Source: Actinomycetota bacterium (GTDB taxonomy: Bacteria; Actinomycetota; Actinomycetes; Actinomycetales; Microbacteriaceae). Taken from it: a DNA stretch of 8,691 nucleotides. Of this stretch, positions 1 to 6,056 are shown one piece after another (the first letter of the stretch is position 1; every line of letters starts with the position of its first letter). The DNA lies in contig WLES01000022.1 in the NCBI GenBank assembly GCA_009704155.1, positions 1-8,691 of the forward strand. Direction: 5' to 3'. The position numbers were made by a program, and so were the translations under genes. The notes under the pieces were generated by a model. It searched no databases. It was not told the DNA's origin and saw nothing but the letters and a program-made list of their open reading frames with translations.

Positions 1-1
1 A

Positions 2-859
2 TCACTCGGGAACGCGCTCGTAGCTCGGCGTCGTCGCACGCTCGCAGGCGATGACGGTCAGTTGCTGATCCTCGCCGCCGATCACACGTCGCGCGGCAAG
101 ATCTCCCTCGGCAGCGACCCGCTCGCTATGGCTGACCGCTACACGCTCCTCGAGCGCCTTGTGCGCTGCCTCGCCCTGCCCGGGGTCGACGGTGTGTTGG
201 CGAGCGCCGATGTCCTCGAGGAGTTGGCGTGGCTTGGTGCCCTTGACGGCAAAATCGCGATTGGCACGATGAACCGAGGTGGCATCATCGGGGCGCGCTG
301 GGAGCTCGATGATCGCTTGACCGCGTACGACGCTGAGCACGTTGAGTCAATGGGGCTTGACGGTGGAAAGACGCTCATCCGCATCGACCACACTGACCCC
401 GGCGTCGCTCGCACAATTGAAACAGTTGCGCGGCTATCGACCGAGCTTGCCGACCGCCGGCTCATGTCACTCATCGAGCCGTTGCCGTATGTCACGGGTG
501 CAGACGGTAAGCCTCGATTTGAGTCATCTCACGACGCTCTCGTCAAAGTCGTTGCGATTGCCTCAGGATTGGGCTCCTCGTCGGCGTACACCTGGCTCAA
601 GGTTCCGGCGAGCGAGCGGATGGATGAAGTGGCCGGTGCGACAACGCTCCCCATCCTGTTGCTCGGCGGTGAACCCGGTCCAAATCCAGACGAGACTTTT
701 GATTTGTGGGAGGCGTCCATGACGCAACCTAATGTTCGCGGGCTCGTTGCCGGACGAGCGCTGCTCTACCCGAACGACAACGATTCTGAAGCCGCGACCG
801 CCCGTGCATCGCGCGTTGTGCGGCCAGACAGTTCCCCCAACCCGAAAGGCTCGTCATGA
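2..859 (+). CDS. Cgl0158-type DeoC/LacD-like (beta/alpha)8-barrel aldolase, 5' end cut by the window edge
   Basis: The reading frame is open from the first bases of the window. The earliest start-like codon in frame is TTG at 62, but the codons before it encode an Arg-rich stretch followed by Asp-Gly-Gln-Leu-Leu-Ile, which reads like conserved family sequence, so I take the true start to lie upstream. The visible part is 285 residues. Landmarks, counted from the TTG, are LAADHTSRG (about 4-12), VDGVLASADVLEEL (42-55), IGTMNRGGIIG (67-77) and TWLKVP (177-182); Lys180 sits where class I aldolases of the DeoC/LacD type carry the Schiff-base lysine. Family members occur next to iol genes in actinobacteria. 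Here the gene overlaps iolB by 4 nt (ATGA). Inference: it may cleave 5-dehydro-2-deoxy-gluconate 6-phosphate in place of IolJ, giving dihydroxyacetone phosphate and malonate semialdehyde. Family placement is fairly firm; the reaction is unproven. Confidence 0.82.
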   Translation, partial: SLGNALVARRRRTLAGDDGQLLILAADHTSRGKISLGSDPLAMADRYTLLERLVRCLALPGVDGVLASADVLEELAWLGALDGKIAIGTMNRGGIIGARWELDDRLTAYDAEHVESMGLDGGKTLIRIDHTDPGVARTIETVARLSTELADRRLMSLIEPLPYVTGADGKPRFESSHDALVKVVAIASGLGSSSAYTWLKVPASERMDEVAGATTLPILLLGGEPGPNPDETFDLWEASMTQPNVRGLVAGRALLYPNDNDSEAATARASRVVRPDSSPNPKGSS

Positions 860-1749
860 CCTGGTTTCACCCTGCGGGGACACTGGCAGATGGTGTCGCT
901 GATGTCACCGTAACTCCCGAGGTTGCTGGTTGGGCGTACAGCGGGCTTCGCGTGTTCACGCTGTCGGCGGGGACTCCCGTCACCATGACGCTCGACGGCG
1001 AGGAGGGCGTCATCGTGCCCCTCTCAGCGCGGAACGTGCGCGTCACGGTCAACTTCGAAGAGTTCACCCTCGAAGGCCGTGACGGGGTGTTTAGCGCCGT
1101 TTCTGACTGGATCTACGCTCCGGTGGGGTCGACGGTGACGATGTCGGCCGATTCGGGCGAAATCGCGGTGTGCACGGCACGTGCCACTGAGGTTTTCCCC
1201 GTCGCGCACATTCGTGCCGCCGACGTGCAGGTCGAGGTGCGAGGGTCTGGACAGGCCACCCGCCAAGTGACGAACATTGCAACACCAGGTTCGTTCACGG
1301 GTGCACACAAGATCAACGTGTGCGAAGTCATTACTCCTGGCGGAAACTGGTCATCCTGGCCACCGCACCGCCATGATGGCATCGGAGATTGCCCAACCGA
1401 CAACGAAGAGATTTACTACTTCAGAATTGGCAAAACCGACAGCCCACACGGCCACCCTTCCGGCCAGGGACTGTTCCACGTGTACACCGTCGACGGCTCG
1501 GTTGACGAAAACCTCACCCTCCACGACGGTGACGTGTATGTCGTCCCGCAGGGCTACCACGGGCCGACCGTTGCCCCGCCCGAGTACCCGATGTACTTCC
1601 TCAATGTTCTTGCCGGACCGGCGGAAGACAGGACAATGGCTTTTTGCGATGATCCCGAGCATCACTGGATCCGCGATTCGTGGAACACTCAAGTACAAGA
1701 CCCCCGGTTGCCGTTGACTTCGGCTACCGGCCGCACAGAGAAGAGCTAG
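856..1749 (+). CDS. iolB: 5-deoxy-glucuronate isomerase IolB
   Basis: This 297-residue cytosolic enzyme converts 5-deoxy-D-glucuronate to 5-dehydro-2-deoxy-D-gluconate, the step after ring opening in myo-inositol catabolism. The length is normal for the family. The fold is a double cupin. The N-terminal half shows AGWAYSGLRVF (24-34) and a VPLSARNVRV segment (54-63). The C-terminal cupin holds the diagnostic EVITPGGNWSSWPPHRHD (157-174) with probable metal ligands His171 and His173, then Glu184/Glu185 in NEEIYYF (183-189), and a later His in PQGYHG (231-236). The ATG is chosen because it overlaps the upstream stop as ATGA and has a purine-rich GAAAGG at 844-849, 6 nt ahead. It is the second visible gene of the operon, with a 2-nt gap to the oxidoreductase gene. 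No defects are seen. Confidence 0.95.
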   Translation: MTWFHPAGTLADGVADVTVTPEVAGWAYSGLRVFTLSAGTPVTMTLDGEEGVIVPLSARNVRVTVNFEEFTLEGRDGVFSAVSDWIYAPVGSTVTMSADSGEIAVCTARATEVFPVAHIRAADVQVEVRGSGQATRQVTNIATPGSFTGAHKINVCEVITPGGNWSSWPPHRHDGIGDCPTDNEEIYYFRIGKTDSPHGHPSGQGLFHVYTVDGSVDENLTLHDGDVYVVPQGYHGPTVAPPEYPMYFLNVLAGPAEDRTMAFCDDPEHHWIRDSWNTQVQDPRLPLTSATGRTEKS

Positions 1750-1751
1750 AA

Positions 1752-2936
1752 ATGAACCGTCGAATTGGTGTCGCCGTCCTCGGACTCGGGTGGATGGGAC
1801 AGGCTCACAGCCGATCCATGCTTCGCATCCCGTCGTTGTTTCCCAATCGATCCTTTGACCCAGTGCTCGTCGTCTGCGCTGACACGGAGGAGGAACGCCG
1901 TGAACGCGCTGTTCGCGACTTCGGGTTCGAGCGGGCCGTTGCTGACTGGCATGAGGCAATCAACTCGGACGACGTCGATGTTGTCTGGGTGACTGCACCC
2001 AACATGCTCCACGTACCCATGATCGAAGCGGCGTGCGCGGCCGGTAAAGCTGTCTTTAGCGAAAAACCGATCGGTGGCAAGCCAGAACAGACTGTTGAGG
2101 CGTTCGAGTTGGCCGCAAAAGCCGGTGTTCGCACTGGTGTCGGTTACAACTACCTCTGGGCGCCGCTCGTTTTGCACGCAAAGCATCTCATCGACTCGGG
2201 CGCTCTCGGGGAGATCACTCACTACCGCGGCCGTTTCCTTTCGATGTACGGAAGCGATGAGCTCGGTCTGCTCACGTGGCGATTCATTCTCGACCAGGCC
2301 GGATACGGCGTCACGAGCGACATCCTCAGCCACTCGGTCTCGCTCGCCCAGTTCCTCATCGGTGACATCACGAGCGTTGTCGGTATGCAGAACACGACAA
2401 TTCCGAAACGCCCGCTGCCCACTGGTGCGGCAAGCCACTACGGTCGCGGTCGACCTGAAGACCCCAAGGGCGATGTGGAAAATGAAGACTTCGCGTCGAT
2501 GCTGTGCCACTTCGAAAACGGCGCAACCGGAACTTTCGAAGTCAGCCGCACAATGGTCGGCCCCGAGAGCCAGAACGCCTTCGAAATTTATGGCACCAAG
2601 GGTTCGCTCGCGTGGAATCTCGAAACGATGAACGAGCTCCAGTACTACAAACTGACGGAAGACCCCAGTTCTGGTTACACCACCATTTACGGCGGGGACC
2701 GGTTCCCCTTCCACGGCGCGTTCTCGCCAGGTCAGGCCAACCCCATCGCACTCGAAGACCTCATCACGATCGAAGACTTTTCGTTCCTCGAAGCAGTCGC
2801 AACCGATGCGCCGTTCTCACCGAGCTTCCGCGAAGCCGTGGATGTCGTCAACGTGCAGCAAGCCCTCATCAACTCGTGGGGTTCAAAGTCGTGGGAGAAC
2901 GTCACAGACTTGACCGGGGGATCGAATGGCAAGTAA
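1752..2936 (+). CDS. Gfo/Idh/MocA-family oxidoreductase, candidate inositol dehydrogenase
   Basis: This is a 394-residue NAD(P)-dependent dehydrogenase of the Gfo/Idh/MocA family, which oxidises sugars and inositols. The N-terminal Rossmann fold carries GLGWMG (11-16). Asp44 sits at the end of the second strand (VVCADTEEE), which favours NAD over NADP. The family EKP motif is at 104-106, and a D-x3-H pair, Asp190 and His194, lies in TSDILSHSVSL, where the family places catalytic residues. The C-terminal part is the alpha/beta substrate domain, with an extra loop around 217-246. A longer frame begins at 1680 inside iolB, but the ATG at 1752 is preferred: it follows the iolB stop by 2 nt, has purine-rich AGAGAAGAG at 1737-1745, and places the Rossmann motif right at the N terminus. 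Position between iolB and iolD suggests an inositol-related substrate (myo-, scyllo- or another isomer). The family also covers many sugars, so no gene symbol is given. Confidence 0.88.
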   Translation: MNRRIGVAVLGLGWMGQAHSRSMLRIPSLFPNRSFDPVLVVCADTEEERRERAVRDFGFERAVADWHEAINSDDVDVVWVTAPNMLHVPMIEAACAAGKAVFSEKPIGGKPEQTVEAFELAAKAGVRTGVGYNYLWAPLVLHAKHLIDSGALGEITHYRGRFLSMYGSDELGLLTWRFILDQAGYGVTSDILSHSVSLAQFLIGDITSVVGMQNTTIPKRPLPTGAASHYGRGRPEDPKGDVENEDFASMLCHFENGATGTFEVSRTMVGPESQNAFEIYGTKGSLAWNLETMNELQYYKLTEDPSSGYTTIYGGDRFPFHGAFSPGQANPIALEDLITIEDFSFLEAVATDAPFSPSFREAVDVVNVQQALINSWGSKSWENVTDLTGGSNGK

Positions 2937-4776
2937 GACAATTCGCCTGACCACTGCCGAAGCCCTCGTGCGGTATCTCATCGCGCAGCGCACTGTCGTC
3001 GACGGCACGAATGTCCCCCTTTTCCCCGGTGTTTACGGCATCTTCGGCCACGGCAACGTGACCAGTCTCGGCCACTCACTTGAGACCCACCGAAAAGAAT
3101 TGCCCGTGTGGAGAGGCCAAAACGAGCAGGGAATGGGCCTTGCGGCCGCTGCGTTTGCGAAAGCTGCTCGCCGCCAGCAAATCATGGTGTGCACGTCGTC
3201 AATCGGGCCGGGTGCGACCAACATGGTGACCGCCGCCGGTGTAGCCATGTCGAACCGTCTGCCCGTCTTGTTCATCGCGGGCGACACCTTCGTCTCGCGT
3301 CTCCCCGACCCAGTTCTTCAGCAGGTAGAGCACTTCGGAATGCCGTCGACGACGGTCAATGATTCGTTCCAGTCGGTTGTTCGCTACTGGGATCGCATTA
3401 CCCACCCAGCGCAAATCCTCAACTCACTCCCACAGGCCGTTGCGACAATGCTCGATCCCGGCGATTGTGGCCCGGCATTCATTGGTTTGCCTCAAGACAT
3501 TGCGGCTGAGGCCTATGACTACCCCGAAGCTTTCTTTGACACCACCGTGAACGAAAGCCCCCGTCCGCGGCCCGATCGCGGCCAATTGGCCAAGGCTGTG
3601 GCGGCGCTTAGGGCGGCCAAACGTCCCGTCATCATCGCTGGAGGCGGCGTTCACTATTCGCGCGCAGAAAGCGAGCTCGCCGAGTTTGCAGACAAGCACG
3701 GCATCCCCGTCGTGGAGACTGTCGCGGGGAAATCGTCACTGCTCGCGAGCCACCCTCGATATTCCGGTCCGCTCGGTGTCACCGGAGCAGATGCAGCCAA
3801 CCAGGTCGTTCGCAAGGCGGATCTCGTCCTGGCTGTAGGAACACGTCTCGAAGATTTCACGACCGGTTCGTGGACGCTGTTTGACGCCGAGACTAAGTTC
3901 ATCGGCGTCAACGCGGCTCGTTTCGACGCCTGGAAGCACAAAGCACTCCCAGTTGTCGCTGATGCCCGTGAGGCCCTCACGGAGATCAGCGAAGCGCTCG
4001 AGGGTTGGACTGCCGACACTTCGTGGACGACTGAGGCCGCCGGACACCGCGACGACCTCACCGCTTTCGTCAATCGCCGCACAGCCGATGACGGCGTGTG
4101 GCCGCCAAGCTACGGACAGTTGGTTGGGCTCGTGCATGAATCGGCTACTCCCGAGGACTACGTGCTCACTGCAGCTGGTGGACTGCCAGGAGAACTCAAC
4201 ATCAACTGGATGAGCAAAGGGATCGCAACGTTCGACTGCGAATACGGCTTCTCATGCATGGGATATGAAATCTCTGGTGCGTGGGGCGCCGCCATGGCAC
4301 GGTCGACCGGCGAGGTCTACTCCATGGTCGGTGATGGCTCGTATTTGATGATGAACTCGGACATCTATGCGTCCGTGCTGTCAGGTCACAAAATGATCCT
4401 CGTCGTCTGCGACAACGAGGGTTACGCGGTCATTGAGCGCCTTCAGGTCAATCAGGGCGGAGCTTCGTACAACAACATGCTCGCCGACTCCAATGGCACC
4501 GGCACCAGCGCACGCGTCAACTTTGCCGCACACGCTGCTTCGCTTGGAGCAGAGACATACGAAGTGCACAGCCTCGCTGAATTTGCCGATGCCCTCGCCA
4601 AGGCTCGCAAGTCTGACAAGACCGCCGTCATCGTGACAAAGGTTCGTGCACAAGACTTCACCGAAGGCGGAGCATTCTGGCAGGTTGGTGTGCCGGAAGT
4701 GTCCGACCGTGCAACAGTAACCGCAGCTCGCAAGTCAATGGATGAGGGTCTCAAGGCGCAACGCCCCGGTGTTTAA
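2926..4776 (+). CDS. iolD: 3D-(3,5/4)-trihydroxycyclohexane-1,2-dione hydrolase IolD (ThDP-dependent)
   Basis: This 616-residue thiamine-diphosphate enzyme hydrolyses the cyclic dione made by IolE, opening the ring to 5-deoxy-glucuronate, the substrate of IolB. It has the three-domain acetolactate-synthase-like architecture. The N-terminal PYR domain has Glu67 in RGQNEQGMG as the likely cofactor-activating glutamate, followed by SSIGPGATNM (91-100). The central domain includes RPVIIAGGGVHYS (233-245). The C-terminal PP domain has the ThDP/Mg motif beginning GDGSY (469-473) and ending at Asn497 in CDNEGY, the expected spacing of about 28. IolD-like features rather than generic acetolactate-synthase ones are the FGHGN start (40-44), LGHSLETHR (48-56) and INWMSKG (426-432). 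The ATG lies 11 nt inside the upstream gene, with GGGGGA at 2916-2921 ahead of it. The length is ordinary to slightly short. It is the last gene of the operon in this window. Confidence 0.95.
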   Translation: MASKTIRLTTAEALVRYLIAQRTVVDGTNVPLFPGVYGIFGHGNVTSLGHSLETHRKELPVWRGQNEQGMGLAAAAFAKAARRQQIMVCTSSIGPGATNMVTAAGVAMSNRLPVLFIAGDTFVSRLPDPVLQQVEHFGMPSTTVNDSFQSVVRYWDRITHPAQILNSLPQAVATMLDPGDCGPAFIGLPQDIAAEAYDYPEAFFDTTVNESPRPRPDRGQLAKAVAALRAAKRPVIIAGGGVHYSRAESELAEFADKHGIPVVETVAGKSSLLASHPRYSGPLGVTGADAANQVVRKADLVLAVGTRLEDFTTGSWTLFDAETKFIGVNAARFDAWKHKALPVVADAREALTEISEALEGWTADTSWTTEAAGHRDDLTAFVNRRTADDGVWPPSYGQLVGLVHESATPEDYVLTAAGGLPGELNINWMSKGIATFDCEYGFSCMGYEISGAWGAAMARSTGEVYSMVGDGSYLMMNSDIYASVLSGHKMILVVCDNEGYAVIERLQVNQGGASYNNMLADSNGTGTSARVNFAAHAASLGAETYEVHSLAEFADALAKARKSDKTAVIVTKVRAQDFTEGGAFWQVGVPEVSDRATVTAARKSMDEGLKAQRPGV

Positions 4777-4837
4777 TCCCGTTCTTGACCGACGTCAGTG
4801 GCTTTATTCTCCACGCCTCGTGCGATAGGTTTTTCAT

Positions 4838-5800
4838 ATGAAAACTCGTGCCATTGTCGCAGTCGCCATCGCATCGACTGCCGCCCTTGCCGTCGCTCCC
4901 TCTGCTTCTGCATCGTCAACAGGAACCACTCCTGTGGGATCAACGATCACTGCCACAGCCTGGGAGCGCGGTGGTCTCGACGACTTTAGTTACGCTTACG
5001 CCGGTGACAGCTTGGTGCCACTCGATGGCTTCGAGGAATACGTTTACCGCCTTCACAGCAACGGAGCAAATGTCGACGTGCAAGGAACGACGGGATACGT
5101 CGGTCTCACAGAAGCCGAGCAAAGCCAGTGGTATGTCGACGCGGGTTACGCGCCGTACGACTTCACCTGGGTTGCGTTCACGTGCCTCGGGGACTACGAC
5201 ACAAATTCCGATGCCCCCCTGGTTGACGAGGGAATCAGCCTGACCGAAATGCACTACACAGCTGCAGATGTCATGTTCCCGTCAGAAGACCGCGACTTCT
5301 GGAACGACTACGTGCCGAACCTTTCAAATGCGCTCCTCGGTGAAACACTTTTTGGGCTGGATGATTTTGACCTCGCCAAGGCTTCAGTGACGGGATACAC
5401 CGCGGCGGTTGGAGGTGGGGGTGCCTTCGACGAATTGGCCTTCTCTGTTTCGTACCCCGAGTTTGAGTGTCCTGACGGCACCGATCTTGAAATGTTCCCG
5501 ATCATGGATTCAGCAGATCCTGGCAACTTCGCAACCGACCGTGACCTCATGATCTCTGAAAACCTCATCATCGACGTCAGCAAAAACAGCCGCGAAATTG
5601 CGGCTGACGGCGTCTTCATTGGAGTGACGGGAACTGTTCTGTTTGGTGATTTCAACGCTGCCCTGTGGGGAATGACACAGGTTAGCGGAGACCTTGCCGA
5701 CACCGGCACGGACGCAACTGGTATCGCGTTGCTGGGTGGCGGGCTTGCCGTTGTCGGGGCCTTGACCGCAGCAGTGCGGGTTTCCCGCCGACGCGCTTAG
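4838..5800 (+). CDS. Secreted acidic LAXTG wall-anchored protein of unknown function
   Basis: I do not recognise a functional family for this 320-residue protein. Residues 1-26 form a Sec signal peptide: basic MKTR, a hydrophobic Ala/Val core, and a likely cleavage after ASA in PSASASS. The C terminus is a cell-wall sorting signal: LADTG (286-290), a hydrophobic segment (about 294-312) and a basic RVSRRRA tail, matching class E sortase substrates. The mature region (about 27-285) is strongly acidic, with very few Lys/Arg, and is rich in Tyr, Phe, Gly and Asp. It has exactly two cysteines, Cys116 (FTCLGDY) and Cys211 (FECPDG), which could form one disulfide outside the cell. No internal repeats stand out. 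The ATG follows AGG at 4827-4829 by 8 nt. It lies 61 nt after iolD on the same strand and converges with another LAXTG protein, so it is probably a separate surface gene rather than part of the operon. Confidence 0.85.
   Translation: MKTRAIVAVAIASTAALAVAPSASASSTGTTPVGSTITATAWERGGLDDFSYAYAGDSLVPLDGFEEYVYRLHSNGANVDVQGTTGYVGLTEAEQSQWYVDAGYAPYDFTWVAFTCLGDYDTNSDAPLVDEGISLTEMHYTAADVMFPSEDRDFWNDYVPNLSNALLGETLFGLDDFDLAKASVTGYTAAVGGGGAFDELAFSVSYPEFECPDGTDLEMFPIMDSADPGNFATDRDLMISENLIIDVSKNSREIAADGVFIGVTGTVLFGDFNAALWGMTQVSGDLADTGTDATGIALLGGGLAVVGALTAAVRVSRRRA
5693..5800 (+). other. LADTG cell-wall sorting signal of the 320-residue protein
   Basis: The codons encode LADTG, then a Gly/Ala/Val/Leu hydrophobic span and a terminal Arg-rich tail just before the stop. 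This tripartite layout is the established recognition signal for sortases; Ala at the second position fits class E enzymes of actinobacteria rather than class A LPXTG enzymes. Sortase would cut between Thr and Gly. No sortase gene is visible in the window. Confidence 0.82.
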
Positions 5801-5814
5801 CACCTCCTCAAGAA

Positions 5815-5838
5815 GCGCCCAGCACCCTCGCTGCGCGC
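5815..5838. terminator. GC-rich hairpin between convergent genes, candidate bidirectional terminator
   Basis: GCGCCCAGC at 5815-5823 and GCTGCGCGC at 5830-5838 are inverted repeats pairing at 8 of 9 positions (one C-C mismatch) around a 6-nt loop. The hairpin begins 15 nt after the stop of the upstream + strand gene and also lies downstream of the - strand gene. There is no long T tract on the + side. On the - side the stem is followed by TTCTT, a weak T-rich tail. Position supports termination for both genes; the sequence support is moderate. Confidence 0.4.
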
Positions 5839-5840
5839 CT

Positions 5841-5893
5841 AGTCTCATTGGCGCATGTGCCGCCGGCATGTCTGACTGAGCAATGATGAGACT
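5841..5893. repeat. 8-bp perfect inverted repeat enclosing a GC-rich loop
   Basis: AGTCTCAT at 5841-5848 is perfectly complementary to ATGAGACT at 5886-5893, with 37 nt between them. The interior contains CATG at both ends of a GCC-rich segment (5854-5870), so a nested smaller stem is possible. It lies in the gap between two convergent genes, next to the hairpin at 5815-5838. It may be part of a compound terminator or an incidental repeat; nothing marks it as an operator or mobile-element end. Confidence 0.3.
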
Positions 5894-5942
5894 GAGCATC
5901 GTCGTTCCTGCCCCCAGGTGAGTCAGGTGGAACCGAGTTACT

Positions 5943-6056
5943 TTATCGAGTGACGCGGGCGCGCGTGCGGCGAACCACGGCGAGTGCGAGGCCGGCTGTG
6001 AGGAGGCCGAGCGCGTAGAGGGTCATCGATCCAGCACCGAAGCCAGTTTCGGCTAG
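5943..6056 (-). other. LAETG cell-wall sorting signal of the modular surface protein
   Basis: Codons at 6042-6056 encode LAETG. They are followed by a Gly/Leu/Ala-rich membrane span (about residues 880-898 of the visible protein) and an RRTRARVTR tail ending at the TAA. A Gly/Asp-rich spacer (GGGGDGD) precedes the motif, typical of a flexible wall-spanning linker. The motif is the same class as the LADTG of the convergent neighbour, so one class E-type sortase could serve both. Confidence 0.83.

Noticed and set aside
1680..1751. A longer N terminus for the Gfo/Idh/MocA protein starting at the ATG at 1680
   Set aside because: It would overlap iolB by 70 nt and add 24 residues before the Rossmann strand; the ATG at 1752 has a purine-rich site and places the nucleotide-binding motif normally.
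1351..1959. A 202-codon open frame on the - strand across the iolB/oxidoreductase junction
   Set aside because: It is antisense to two well-supported genes and its product is Arg-rich without recognisable motifs.
1746..2714. A 322-codon open frame on the - strand opposite the dehydrogenase gene
   Set aside because: It is fully antisense to a clear Gfo/Idh/MocA gene, its translation shows no domain, and such shadow frames are expected opposite GC-rich coding sequence.
4785..4810. A TTGACC / TATTCT pair as a promoter for the acidic surface protein
   Set aside because: The spacer is only 14 nt, short for a sigma-70-type promoter, and no extended -10 element is present; it may be chance.
4777..4837. 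A terminator after iolD (GTGG / CCAC around a 9-nt loop)
   Set aside because: The stem is only 4 bp and lacks a T tract, so it is too weak to call.
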